From positions 835,837 to 899,836 of the forward strand of contig NZ_QNUM01000001.1 in NCBI RefSeq assembly GCF_003574655.1: a stretch of DNA of 64,000 nt. Direction: 5' to 3'. Shown one piece after another: positions 45,749 through 54,640 of this stretch. This DNA comes from Cohaesibacter haloalkalitolerans (GTDB lineage Bacteria; Pseudomonadota; Alphaproteobacteria; Rhizobiales; Cohaesibacteraceae). The number at the start of each line of letters is the position of its first letter. The stretch's first letter is position 1. The notes below the pieces were generated by a model. It had not been told where the DNA came from and made no database searches. It was given only the letters and a program-made list of their open reading frames with translations. The position numbers were made by a program, and so were the translations under genes.

Positions 45749-46804
45749 ATGGAAAAGATCATTGAAGCCTATGGTGAGGTTGACGGTAAACGGGTTGATC
45801 TCATCACGCTCAAAAACGCGCAAGGGATGACCCTTCGGGTCACCAATTATGGCTGCATCGTCACCAGCCTTGAAGTGCCGGACCGGGAGGGCAATCTGGC
45901 CGACGTCGTGCTGGGGTATGAATCGCTTGAGCGCTATCTGGCTGGCCATCCGTTTTTTGGAGCCGTTGCCGGTCGCTTTGCCAACCGCATCAAGGACGGG
46001 CGGTTTGCCATTGGTTCTCACCGTTATCAGCTGGAAACCAACGAAGCCCCGACCGGCCAGCATCTGCACGGCGGTGCACGCGGTTTTGACAAATATGTCT
46101 GGGGCTATGATATCGAGGAAAGCAAGGGCGCAATACTTGTGCATTTCCACCGGGTCTCGCCGGATGGCGAATCGGGTTATCCGGGCACGATGCAAGTTAC
46201 CCATACGATCGGCCTCAGCGAAGCCAATACCCTTTGCTATGACTTCACCGCCACCAGTGATCTGCCGACCATCGTCAATCTGGTCAACCACAGCTATTAC
46301 AATCTGGCCGGCCATGACAGCGGCAGTGTTGCCGATCATGAACTGACGCTGTTCTCCGATTTCTACACGCCGGTCTCCGAAACCATGATTCCGACCGGCG
46401 AAATCCTGTCTGTCGCTGGAACCGGGCTCGACTTCCGCAGTCCGACGGTGATTGGCGACAACATGAAGGCCATCGATGGTGGTGGGATCGACAACAACTT
46501 CATCCTCAACGGCAAGCAGAAGGATGGCGACTACAAGCTCGCAGCAGACCTGTATGACCCGAAATCGGGCCGTTACATGAAGGTGCTGACCACCCAGCCT
46601 GCCATCCAGTTCTACAATGCCTTCAAGCTTTCCAACCGGGAATGGTACGGTCGCAACGGCTGCAAATATGAAGCCTTTGGCGGGCTCTGCCTTGAAACAC
46701 AGGGCTTCCCGGATGCGCCGAACCGGCCGCACTTTCCCAGCGCGGTGCTCAATCCCGGTGAGGTCTATCACCACCGCACCATTCATCGGTTCGGTACACG
46801 CTAG
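45749..46804 (+). CDS. Aldose 1-epimerase (probable SQ mutarotase)
   Basis: This 351-residue GalM-family enzyme interconverts alpha and beta anomers of a sugar. Typical parts are VTNYGCIVTSLEVPDREGN, GRFANRIKDGRF, LHGGARGFDKYVW with the active-site His, and NLVNHSYYNLAG. The catalytic Glu lies in GLCLETQGFPDAPN. It sits 20 bp after the reductase gene, with GGGAGGAAGAAA before the ATG. In E. coli the mutarotase YihR supports SQ metabolism, so it probably acts on SQ released by the sulfoquinovosidase. The sequence alone reads as general GalM. Confidence 0.85.
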   Translation: MEKIIEAYGEVDGKRVDLITLKNAQGMTLRVTNYGCIVTSLEVPDREGNLADVVLGYESLERYLAGHPFFGAVAGRFANRIKDGRFAIGSHRYQLETNEAPTGQHLHGGARGFDKYVWGYDIEESKGAILVHFHRVSPDGESGYPGTMQVTHTIGLSEANTLCYDFTATSDLPTIVNLVNHSYYNLAGHDSGSVADHELTLFSDFYTPVSETMIPTGEILSVAGTGLDFRSPTVIGDNMKAIDGGGIDNNFILNGKQKDGDYKLAADLYDPKSGRYMKVLTTQPAIQFYNAFKLSNREWYGRNGCKYEAFGGLCLETQGFPDAPNRPHFPSAVLNPGEVYHHRTIHRFGTR

Positions 46805-46823
46805 GCCGGTTGTCCCCCAAGAG

Positions 46824-46863
46824 GCCAGAGCGTTCCTATCATGAGGAGCTCTGGCTGTCTTTT
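46824..46863 (+). terminator. Weak hairpin between the epimerase and TauE genes
   Basis: GCCAGAGC and GCTCTGGC form an 8-bp stem with a 16-base loop, followed by TGTCTTTT. It may terminate part of the upstream transcript while letting some proceed to the exporter gene. Confidence 0.4.
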
Positions 46864-46877
46864 GGCAGGTATCTCTC

Positions 46878-47621
46878 ATGATCATGGAAATCATCATTGT
46901 CTCGGCGATCATCGCGCTTGGCAGTTTTACCCAAGGGTTGACCGGGTTCGGTCTGGCGCTGGTCAGCGTGCCCCTTCTTTCGATGGCGGTCGATGTCAAG
47001 GCGGCGGTTCCCATCGCCGGCATCTTCGGCTGGCTGGTGACCTTTCCGCTGGTCTGGAAAATGCGCCACCATGTGCAGTGGAAAAGCGGTCTGATCCTGT
47101 TTGCGGGGTCGTTGCCGGGGTCCTTTCTTGGAGCGGACCTGCTCAAGCGGTTGCCGGGTGAGGCGATCCTGATCACGATGGGCATCGTGCTCATTTGCTC
47201 CAGCCTCTATTCCCTTTTCTCGCGTTCGCCGCTGTTCAAGAAGACCTCTCCGCCGATCACCCTGGGCACCGGTTTCTTTTCCGGAGCGCTTGGGGCGAGC
47301 GTGGGAGAGCCCGGACCGCCGGTCATCGCCTATACCTCGATGCAGCCATGGAGCGCCGACGAGGTCAAGTCGACCCTGGTGTTCTTCTTCATGCTGCAGA
47401 TGGTGGGTGCGATTGCCGGTTTCTGGAGCAAGGGGCTGCTGGACGCCTATGTGTTCGAGCGGGTGCTTTACGCCTTTCCGGCCTTCCTTGTCGGCATGAG
47501 CCTTGGCATGTTCGCCTATCACCTGCTGCACAAATACAAGATCAACTATCACGGTATCATCCATACGCTGCTTTTGATCATCGGGGCGATGCTTGTGGTG
47601 AAAAATTTCCATCTGCTGTAG
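46878..47621 (+). CDS. TauE/SafE family sulfonate exporter
   Basis: This 247-residue membrane protein with about eight helices belongs to the TauE/SafE family, which moves sulfite or organosulfonates out of the cell. Hallmarks are ALGSFTQGLTGFGLALVSVPLL, SLPGSFLGADLLKRLPGEAI and ISPLF-like loops. Its position 74 bp after the epimerase suggests it exports the end product DHPS. An ATG six bases downstream of the chosen start is also possible. Direction and substrate are inferred from context. Confidence 0.85.
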   Translation: MIMEIIIVSAIIALGSFTQGLTGFGLALVSVPLLSMAVDVKAAVPIAGIFGWLVTFPLVWKMRHHVQWKSGLILFAGSLPGSFLGADLLKRLPGEAILITMGIVLICSSLYSLFSRSPLFKKTSPPITLGTGFFSGALGASVGEPGPPVIAYTSMQPWSADEVKSTLVFFFMLQMVGAIAGFWSKGLLDAYVFERVLYAFPAFLVGMSLGMFAYHLLHKYKINYHGIIHTLLLIIGAMLVVKNFHLL

Positions 47622-47668
47622 GGTTTCTGTAGAAATTTGTGAAGTAATGTTGTTTTTCGCCCATAAAA

Positions 47669-47697
47669 ACGCTCAAACACTTTCGAAAACGCTCAAA
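47669..47697. promoter_or_regulatory. Candidate CsqR operators upstream of the aldolase gene
   Basis: Two exact copies of ACGCTCAAA lie at 47669-47677 and 47689-47697, each preceded by AAA and spaced exactly 20 bp (about two helical turns). The first copy starts 138 bp before the aldolase start. Confidence 0.7.
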
Positions 47698-47806
47698 TTG
47701 GGGTATCGTGTGCTTATAGAAACACGATTTATGACATTGGCAGTGCAGAGGACTTTGTCGGCTGTCGCGGTGCGCTTCTCTCTGGCGCGCAAGAAGAGGT
47801 AACAGA

Positions 47807-48670
47807 ATGGCCTATATTTCCGGTACAAAACTGATCGAACGCGCATGGAAAGACGGATATGCGATTGGGGCTTTCAGTGTTCACAATGCTGAAACGACGC
47901 GTGCTATTCTGAACGCGGCAGAAGAGGAACAGGCTCCGATCATGGTGATGATCGGGCAGAAGGTGATCAACACAATGGGGCTGGATGAGATGAAGGCGAT
48001 TGTCGATGCCTTCATGGTTCATCACAAAGCGCCGGTGGCGATCCATCTCGATCACAGCCGCCAGTTTCCGCAAACGATGGCTGCTGCGAAAATCGGCTTC
48101 CACTCGCTGATGTTCGATGGCTCGGGTCTCGACTTCGATGAGAACTGTCGCATCACGAAAACCGTCGCTGAAGTTGCCCATGCTCTCGGGATCGGTTGTG
48201 AAGGGGAAATCGGCAAGATTGGCGGCGTGGAAGACGACATCGCGGTCGACGAGGCTGACGCCATGATCACCACCGTGGCCGAGGCGCAGGAATTCGTCAA
48301 CCGGACCGGCCTTGACTATCTGGCCATTTCCATCGGGACCGCCCATGGCATGTACAAGGCAGAGCCGAAGCTGGCGTTCGACCGGATTGGCGAGATCAAG
48401 GAAATCGTGCAGAAGCCGCTGGTCATGCATGGTGGCTCCGGCGTGCCGGACGAACAGGTCGAGCGGGCCATCAAGCTCGGGATTGCCAAGGTCAATGTCG
48501 ACACCGAATTGCGTCAGGCCTTCACCTATGGCGCCCAGGCCTACTGGAAGGAAAAGCCGGAAGATTTCGTGCTGGCCGACTCTCTTGGCGCTGCCGAGGT
48601 TGCCATGAAGGAAAAGGTCAGGGAAAAGATCCGCCTGTTCGGCTCCAGCGGCAAGGCTGCCGATTTTTAA
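47807..48670 (+). CDS. Class II ketose-bisphosphate aldolase (probable sulfofructose-1-phosphate aldolase)
   Basis: This 287-residue zinc-dependent aldolase has the KbaY/GatY-type active site, with D82 and H83 (AIHLDHS), H180 (SIGTAHG) and H208 (MHGGSGVP), plus NVDTELR in the phosphate site. In this locus its likely role is cleavage of 6-sulfofructose-1-phosphate to DHAP and sulfolactaldehyde, done in E. coli by the unrelated class I enzyme YihT. The SRQ after HLDH differs from common tagatose-bisphosphate aldolases and adds a basic residue near the active site. AAGAGG precedes the ATG. A terminator follows. Confidence 0.85.
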   Translation: MAYISGTKLIERAWKDGYAIGAFSVHNAETTRAILNAAEEEQAPIMVMIGQKVINTMGLDEMKAIVDAFMVHHKAPVAIHLDHSRQFPQTMAAAKIGFHSLMFDGSGLDFDENCRITKTVAEVAHALGIGCEGEIGKIGGVEDDIAVDEADAMITTVAEAQEFVNRTGLDYLAISIGTAHGMYKAEPKLAFDRIGEIKEIVQKPLVMHGGSGVPDEQVERAIKLGIAKVNVDTELRQAFTYGAQAYWKEKPEDFVLADSLGAAEVAMKEKVREKIRLFGSSGKAADF

Positions 48671-48720
48671 AGTCCGTTCCTCTCAAGCAAGTGTCCTCCC
48701 TGACGAGTAGGATCGAACCT

Positions 48721-48752
48721 GCCCTGACCTTCCCCGGTCAGGGCATTTTTTG
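48721..48752 (+). terminator. Terminator after the aldolase gene
   Basis: GCCCTGACC and GGTCAGGGC form a perfect 9-bp stem with a 6-base loop, followed by ATTTTTTG. It also marks the boundary with the convergent MFS gene. Confidence 0.88.
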
Positions 48753-48761
48753 TTGCGCATG

Positions 48762-50063
48762 CTAGCTGCGGCTGCCGACCGGTGGGCGCAGTGAGGTGAT
48801 GATGCCACAGATCGCCATGATCATGGCGCTGAGGGCAAACAGCACAAAGGAGAGTGTCCACGAGGCGGTCCACTGGTGCAGGCTGCCAACCACCGTCGGG
48901 CTGATGGAGGCAACGACATAGCCGAGCCCTTGTACAAAGGTCGACATTTTGCGTCCTTCATCCAGCGTCGCTGCGCGCGACATCACCAGATCGAAGATCA
49001 CCACATAGCCACCGCCGCTGCCAAAGCCGCCGAAGACTGCCCAGACGGGCCACAGGGATGGTGCCAGATAGGTGCCCACGGCCATGATAAACCAGGCAAT
49101 GGTCACGGCAAGGAACAGCGCCATGTGAGAGCCCTTGAAGCGACTGGCCATCCAGGGAATGCCAAAGCAGCCCGTAAGTCCCATGATCTGGAACATCGAT
49201 TCGGCAAAGCCTGCCGTGTTGGCGCTCGCACCGATGGTGCTGGTCAGATAGACCGGCAACCATGCTGTCAGGCCATAGAACATGAAGGTGTGGGTGCCAA
49301 AGGCGGCAGCCATCAGCCATGCCGAAGGTCGACGAAACAGGGAGCGCTGGCCAACTGCCTCTGCTGGCTGGCCGCGGGCTTCCGATGGTGCCGATACGCC
49401 GGATGCTTCCGGAGCCTTTGTCTCCTGTTGCGGAGACATGCGGCCGCTGATGGTCCAGAGCACGATGCCAAGCAGAGCCATAATGGCCCAAATTCCGAGC
49501 CCGAAGTGCCATCCGAACAGGCTGGCAAGCGGCGCCGTAAAGGCCGAGGTCAACATCGAGCCGACACTCATCGCCGAAACAAGGATGCCTGTCATCAGGG
49601 TGCGGATCTGATTGAAATCTCTTGCGACAACCATCAAAGCAACGATGTTTCCGAAAGTCATCGAAACACCCAGAATGACGGTGCCAGCCATGACCAGCGC
49701 AATGTCGCCGAAGGAACGCAGCAAGGTGCCGAGCAGAACGCCCCACAGGGTGATGGCGATCGTCTGTTCGATGGTGACGCGCGCCTGAACAAGAGAGACA
49801 AGCGGCGTTGCAAGGCCGAAGCACAGCACCGGTATGCTGCTCAGAAGACCCGCGACGCTCTGGCTGATGCCGAGGTCCCGTTGCATCTGTGCGATGACTG
49901 GTGGCAGGGAGGTGATCGGTCCGCGCATGTTCAGCGCCAGCGCGAAGAAGGCAAGGAAAAGGACGATCCTGCGACTGTTCAGGCTGCCATCCGGCGATTG
50001 AAAAAACGCGAGGAGCGCGGGCTTTCGAGTGGAAGCCTGGTCTTGTCTTGGCATTTGAGGCAT
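48762..50063 (-). CDS. MFS transporter (CynX/NimT-like)
   Basis: This 433-residue permease has 12 predicted membrane segments and the CynX/NimT style N-terminal motif FFALALNMRGPITSLPPVIAQM. A variable central loop (SPQQETKAPEAS onward) separates the two halves. Substrates in this subfamily include cyanate and nitroimidazole, with others unknown. It lies convergent to the aldolase gene inside the SQ locus, so export of a sulfonate or import of a glycoside is possible, but there is no direct support. The ATG at 50063 (MPQMPRQDQ) is chosen for a normal length. A longer frame upstream has no signal. Confidence 0.8.
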   Translation of the reverse strand: MPQMPRQDQASTRKPALLAFFQSPDGSLNSRRIVLFLAFFALALNMRGPITSLPPVIAQMQRDLGISQSVAGLLSSIPVLCFGLATPLVSLVQARVTIEQTIAITLWGVLLGTLLRSFGDIALVMAGTVILGVSMTFGNIVALMVVARDFNQIRTLMTGILVSAMSVGSMLTSAFTAPLASLFGWHFGLGIWAIMALLGIVLWTISGRMSPQQETKAPEASGVSAPSEARGQPAEAVGQRSLFRRPSAWLMAAAFGTHTFMFYGLTAWLPVYLTSTIGASANTAGFAESMFQIMGLTGCFGIPWMASRFKGSHMALFLAVTIAWFIMAVGTYLAPSLWPVWAVFGGFGSGGGYVVIFDLVMSRAATLDEGRKMSTFVQGLGYVVASISPTVVGSLHQWTASWTLSFVLFALSAMIMAICGIITSLRPPVGSRS

Positions 50064-50419
50064 TGGCAAATCGTCATTACCTGGGCCGAGCCGTTTGAGG
50101 CGGGTCGGATTGTGAAGGCAGGAAGCGGGAAAGTGACTTGCTGAGATGGGGAATGCTTGGGCCAGGAAAGCAAGATCATGCGTACGAGGGGGCACGATGT
50201 CACAAAGTGGTGGATTGGGCAACGCTCATCTTGGGCCGCACACACTTGATGGTAGCGGCCGCTTGCCAACGTTCGGCGGAACGGCTCGCACTTTTCGCAA
50301 GTCGATCCCCTTTTGTGGCTCTTCACCGACCGCCCGGCCGGCACACTCGATCTGACGCAGGATTGCCACCGTCAGATCGCGGGAATGGCGCTGGGAAATT
50401 TTGTTGTTGGGGTAGCTGT

Positions 50420-51433
50420 TCAGCTGCGTTCCAGCTTTTGCATGCCGTCGTCCAATGCGGGGCTTGCTGGCTTTTCCTCATCCCGGCGGGCGTAATGCTG
50501 GGCGATGACGGAACAGGCGATGAGCTGCATCTGGTGGAACAGCATGATCGGAAGAACAATGGCCCCGACCGCTGCTGGCGAAAAGATCGCGCTGGCCATG
50601 GGAACGCCACTGGCCAGACTTTTCTTCGAACCGCAAAAGATGATCGTTATCTCGTCCTCGCGCGAGAAGCCCAGAAGGCGGCTCCCCTGCATGGTCATGA
50701 AGAGAACAAAAGCCAGAATGACGCCGTTGACGAGGGCGACCAGCAGGATGTCTGCGAGTGAGAAGTCATGCCAGATGCCGTTGATCACCGCAGCGCTGAA
50801 GGCCGAATAGACCACCATCAGGATCGAGCCCCGATCCACCGGATTGAGCATCTTCTTGCGTGCCCGCATCCAGTCGCCAATCCAGGGCTGGCATAGCTGA
50901 CCGAGCACGAAGGGAAGGAACAGCTGCAACAGGATCTTCCAGACGGCAGAAAAGTCGAAGCCGGCCTTGCCCGACACCGAGAGCAAAACGCCGACCAGCA
51001 GAGGCGTGAGGATCACACCGACAATGTTGGACAGTGAAGCGGCACAGATCGCGCCGGGCACGTTGCCGCGGGCGATCGAGGTGAAGGCGATGGAAGACTG
51101 CACCGTGGACGGCAGCAGGCAGACATACATAATGCCAAGAATGAGGTCGTGGGGAAGCAGCGGCGTCAACAAATGCCCGACGACGATGCCGATCAACGGA
51201 AACAGCACAAAGGTGCTGACAAAGATGACCAACTGCAAGCGCCAGTGCAGAATGCCCGCCAGAACCGTCGACCACGACAGGCGAGCACCATGCATGAAGA
51301 ACAACAGTGCAATCGCCAGATTGGTGGCGATGCCGAACCAGTGGGCAAAGGCGCCGTGTGCGGGCAGGAGAGAGGCGAGCAGAACGGTGCAGACCAGCGC
51401 GATGGTAAAGGGCTCAAGACGAATTCGGGACAT
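50420..51433 (-). CDS. Bile acid:sodium symporter family protein
   Basis: This 337-residue membrane protein has about ten helices and the SBF/DUF4137-type pattern: LLFFMHGARLSWSTV, LLPSTVQSSIAFTSIARGNVPGA, and FCGSKKSLASGVPMA. Related proteins move bile acids, pantothenate or other anions with sodium. It is divergent from a LysR gene, which suggests LysR control. It lies within the SQ locus but shows no ACGMTCAAA site in its promoter, so its link to SQ is uncertain. Confidence 0.85.
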   Translation of the reverse strand: MSRIRLEPFTIALVCTVLLASLLPAHGAFAHWFGIATNLAIALLFFMHGARLSWSTVLAGILHWRLQLVIFVSTFVLFPLIGIVVGHLLTPLLPHDLILGIMYVCLLPSTVQSSIAFTSIARGNVPGAICAASLSNIVGVILTPLLVGVLLSVSGKAGFDFSAVWKILLQLFLPFVLGQLCQPWIGDWMRARKKMLNPVDRGSILMVVYSAFSAAVINGIWHDFSLADILLVALVNGVILAFVLFMTMQGSRLLGFSREDEITIIFCGSKKSLASGVPMASAIFSPAAVGAIVLPIMLFHQMQLIACSVIAQHYARRDEEKPASPALDDGMQKLERS

Positions 51434-51527
51434 GGGAGAGGATACTCTGATTACTGTTGTTGCCTCCCTTGTGCATCAGCACGAATCGAAATACAATCTA
51501 TAACAGTTATCACAAAACTGGATAAGC

Positions 51528-52376
51528 ATGCTCGACCTTGCACAAGTCAAAAGTTTTCTCGCGGTCTTCGAAAGTGGCAGCTTCAGCCGGGCGGCGGCAC
51601 ATCTCGGGATCGGTCAGTCAACGGTCAGCCAACATGTCAGGCGATTGGAAACCTATTTGCAGAATCGCCTGTTCGAACGGGACACGCACACCGTTGCGCT
51701 GACGCCCGCAGGCGAGCAGCTGTTGCCCGAAGCCCGACGGATGATTGAGATCGCCGAACGGGTGGAAGGCAATTTCCTGTCCGCCCGTTTGCGCGGGCGC
51801 ATCCGTTTCGGGCTGTCGGAAGATCTGGTTTCGGGTACCTTGCCGCGCATTCTGGAGAGCTTCTCGCGGGAGCACCCGCTGGTTGATCTGGAGTTGACGG
51901 TTGCCCTCTCGGAGACCCTGTTCGCCCAGCAGAAACTGGGCGACGTCGATCTGGTGCTGGCCAAGCGCAGGCTGGGGCAGACGCACGGACGCTGTATCGC
52001 ACGGCAGGAGCTGGTTTGGCTGGCCCGCAACCCTTTGGAACTTGCCCGCAAGCGGCCTCTTCCTCTGGTGGCCTTTCCGCCCCCCAGCCTGACGCGGTCG
52101 CTGGCTCTGGAGGCGCTTGATGGCAGCAGCACACCCTGGCGGATCAGCTGCACCTGCAGTTCCCTGAGTGGTTTGACGGCGGCTGCCCGGGCCGGTCTGG
52201 GCCTGTTCGTGCAACCCCGAAGCCTCCGTCCGGAAGGCCTTGAGGAGGTGCCGAAGGGACTTTTGCCGGAGCTTGAAATGGTTGAGTTCATCCTTGTCAA
52301 GCGCAAGGGAGCCGATGAAGCGGTGTCGCAGGCGCTGAGCGAGGTGATCCTGCGTCAGGCGGCGCTGCAGCTATAG
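51528..52376 (+). CDS. LysR-type transcriptional regulator
   Basis: This 282-residue regulator has an N-terminal HTH: MLDLAQVKSFLAVFESGSFSRAA, then QSTVSQHVRRLE. A periplasmic-binding-protein-like effector domain begins GRIRFGLSEDLVSG. It is divergent from the SBF gene over a 94-bp gap, the typical layout of a LysR regulator and its target. The gap contains AT-rich dyads such as ATAACAGTTAT. The ligand is unknown. Confidence 0.92.
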   Translation: MLDLAQVKSFLAVFESGSFSRAAAHLGIGQSTVSQHVRRLETYLQNRLFERDTHTVALTPAGEQLLPEARRMIEIAERVEGNFLSARLRGRIRFGLSEDLVSGTLPRILESFSREHPLVDLELTVALSETLFAQQKLGDVDLVLAKRRLGQTHGRCIARQELVWLARNPLELARKRPLPLVAFPPPSLTRSLALEALDGSSTPWRISCTCSSLSGLTAAARAGLGLFVQPRSLRPEGLEEVPKGLLPELEMVEFILVKRKGADEAVSQALSEVILRQAALQL

Positions 52377-52491
52377 AAAAGTTGGAGCCACCCGGAGGAA
52401 ACGGAACCTCCCGAGCGGCCAAGATTCATCATCGGGCAACCATGCCAGCCTATCTGGCCGTCATGGTCGCGCTGGTAGTGCCTCAGCCATT

Positions 52492-54513
52492 TCAATCAAT
52501 GTCGTCGGCGATGTCGGGCAGTTTGCCCAGCAGAACGGCGTCGGCACTGGCTGCGCGATAGAATACCGCCGGTTTGCCGATGGGGGCTTCGATTTCGACC
52601 CAGCCACCCTGATGGTGCTCACCGCTCCAGATATGGATCCACTGGTCCGGCGGCAGATAGAGCTTGCGGCTGGTCGCGCCCTGTTCATAGACCGGAGCCA
52701 CCAGCAGATCGCGGCCAAACAGATATTCATACATGACATCATAGGAGAGGGCGTCGTCCTCGTAATGCATGAACAGCGGCCGCTGAACCGGCATGCCGGT
52801 GAGGGTGTTTTCCTTGACCGCAGATTTGATATAGGGCTTCAGGTGGGTGAAGATCCGGGTCATGCGGGCGAGATGCAGCAGGGTTTCGGCATCGCTGTCG
52901 AACTGGTGGTTGTCGGCAGGGCGGTTGCCTTCATGGGTGCGCATCATCGGGGTGAAGGCGGCCATTTCCGCCCAACGCATGAACAGCTCCCTGTCCCGCT
53001 TCATGCCGTGCAGGGTGGTGTAGCCGCCGATATCGGAATGGTGGATACCGTTGCCAAGAAGACCTGAAGACAGGGCGCCGTTGATCACCGACGGCATGCC
53101 GTCATCGATGTTCCAGTTGACGCACTGGTCGCCCGCCCACAACGTGTGGCAATAGCGCTGGATGCCGGTGTAGCCGGCGCGCATGAAAAACAGGATCTCG
53201 TCGGTCTTGCCTGCTTCCTCGATGGCTTCGTGGTTGATCTTGGCCCAGCGACGCGGCCAGTCGTTATGCTCGATCTCGGCAGACTTGCCATTGGCAAGCG
53301 AGCAGTCGGTCGGCAGATATTCGCCAAAGTCGGCCATCCAGCCATCAAGGCCGAAGTCGATCATGTTGGTCTTGATGACTCCCTTGTACCATTCGCAGGC
53401 TTCCGGTTTTGTGAAATCGACAACGCCGCAATAGAATTCGCCGAAGTCTACGACATATTTGGAGCCATCGGCGCGGGTGGCCAGATAGCCTTTGGCTGCG
53501 GCTTCCTTGTAGAGCGGGAAGTCTTCCAGCACATAGGGGTTGATGTAGCCAAGGAAGCGGATGCCCTCGTGCTTCAATTCATGGATCTTGGTGTTGAGGT
53601 CGGGATAGAGGTCGGGGTTCCACTGCCAGTCCCACTGCAGCCGCTTGCCGAAGGAAGTCATCTTGATTCCCTGCCAGTCCTGACACCAGGCACCAGCCAC
53701 CTTGACACCCGCTGCGCGGGCCTTCTGCAGCTTCTCGAGGGTGATGGCGGTGCCGCCCTGAATGCCAAGAATGACACCATCCAGAACCCAGTCGGGCAAT
53801 TCCGGCTGGGTGCCGAAGACGCCGGTGATGTTGTGAACAAGCGCCGGGAAGCTCTCTTCGCTGTCAAACAGCAGATAGTCCGGTATTGCCCAGCATTGCA
53901 GCTCGTGGAAAGCGGCGTTGCGGAAGTCGAAATCTGCATAGGCCGTGGTCTGCAAATGCACGAAATAGCGTTCCGACGAGACAAAGCTCGGCTGCGGATA
54001 GTTGGTGTTGTAATAGTCGCCGCCAGCGCGGTCTTTGACATCCGCCTGCCAGGTCACATAGGTGGACTTGTTGCGGCCAACCCCCGGCTCTGACGTCCAG
54101 AGGGGGAAATTGTGCCCCCTGAGATTGAAATAGGTGAGCTGTTCGCCGCAGCCGTAAATCTTTTCGTCCTTGTCTGCGTCAAGGCGCAACCAGATGCGGT
54201 TGAGCCCTTCGCGGGCATCGAGGAAATCAATGCGGAGGCGTCCTTCCGGGGTCTCGCAGGCAAGAAGGGCAATCTGCAGCTCGCCCTCGTAGCGGAACTC
54301 GATGCGAACGGCCTGATCTTCGCTCTTGAGCGCAAAGCAGCGCAGGGCGATGCGTTCGACGACATAGTCCCTGATGTCGAAGTTGCCGCGATACATGTCG
54401 AATACGCCGTTGCCCATGCCAACAAACAGGCATGGTTCGCAGTGGCTGTGGCGCAGCAGGACATGGCCTTTGTGCGAGAGCACGAAACCGGATTCGGATC
54501 TTTCGAATTTCAT
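52492..54513 (-). CDS. yihQ: Sulfoquinovosidase (GH31, YihQ-like)
   Basis: This 673-residue GH31 enzyme should release SQ from sulfoquinovosyl glycerol or sulfolipid remnants. The SQ-recognition residues of E. coli YihQ (Q262, Q288, R301, W304, Y508) are all present at Q252, Q278, R291, W294 and Y498. The nucleophile is D395 (GGWMADFGEY in YihQ, DGWMADFGEY here) and the acid/base is D462 (WAGDQ). The constant offset of ten residues shows colinearity. The start at 54513 (MKFERSESG) has GAGGGAA upstream. It is the last gene of the leftward isomerase-TRAP run. The lack of a signal peptide implies cytoplasmic action after glycoside uptake. Confidence 0.97.
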   Translation of the reverse strand: MKFERSESGFVLSHKGHVLLRHSHCEPCLFVGMGNGVFDMYRGNFDIRDYVVERIALRCFALKSEDQAVRIEFRYEGELQIALLACETPEGRLRIDFLDAREGLNRIWLRLDADKDEKIYGCGEQLTYFNLRGHNFPLWTSEPGVGRNKSTYVTWQADVKDRAGGDYYNTNYPQPSFVSSERYFVHLQTTAYADFDFRNAAFHELQCWAIPDYLLFDSEESFPALVHNITGVFGTQPELPDWVLDGVILGIQGGTAITLEKLQKARAAGVKVAGAWCQDWQGIKMTSFGKRLQWDWQWNPDLYPDLNTKIHELKHEGIRFLGYINPYVLEDFPLYKEAAAKGYLATRADGSKYVVDFGEFYCGVVDFTKPEACEWYKGVIKTNMIDFGLDGWMADFGEYLPTDCSLANGKSAEIEHNDWPRRWAKINHEAIEEAGKTDEILFFMRAGYTGIQRYCHTLWAGDQCVNWNIDDGMPSVINGALSSGLLGNGIHHSDIGGYTTLHGMKRDRELFMRWAEMAAFTPMMRTHEGNRPADNHQFDSDAETLLHLARMTRIFTHLKPYIKSAVKENTLTGMPVQRPLFMHYEDDALSYDVMYEYLFGRDLLVAPVYEQGATSRKLYLPPDQWIHIWSGEHHQGGWVEIEAPIGKPAVFYRAASADAVLLGKLPDIADDID

Positions 54514-54607
54514 GAGATTTTCCCTCGATCTGATCTTGTGAATTCGGAAAGCGCGATCAGAATTCAGAAGAGCAGCAGTTGGAGGACTGGCAAGATGGCA
54601 GGGACGG

Positions 54608-54630
54608 GAAGGGGTGCCAGGCACCCCTTC
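54608..54630 (-). other. Hairpin between dctP and the sulfoquinovosidase gene
   Basis: GAAGGGGTGC and GCACCCCTTC form a perfect 10-bp stem with a CAG loop in the 127-bp gap. No T-run follows on the minus strand, so it is more likely an mRNA-stabilising hairpin after the binding-protein gene than a terminator. Confidence 0.5.
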
Positions 54631-54640
54631 AGAGTTGGGG

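Noticed and set aside
52492..54513. Reading the GH31 enzyme as a plain alpha-glucosidase
   Set aside because: All SQ-specific residues are present and colinear with YihQ.
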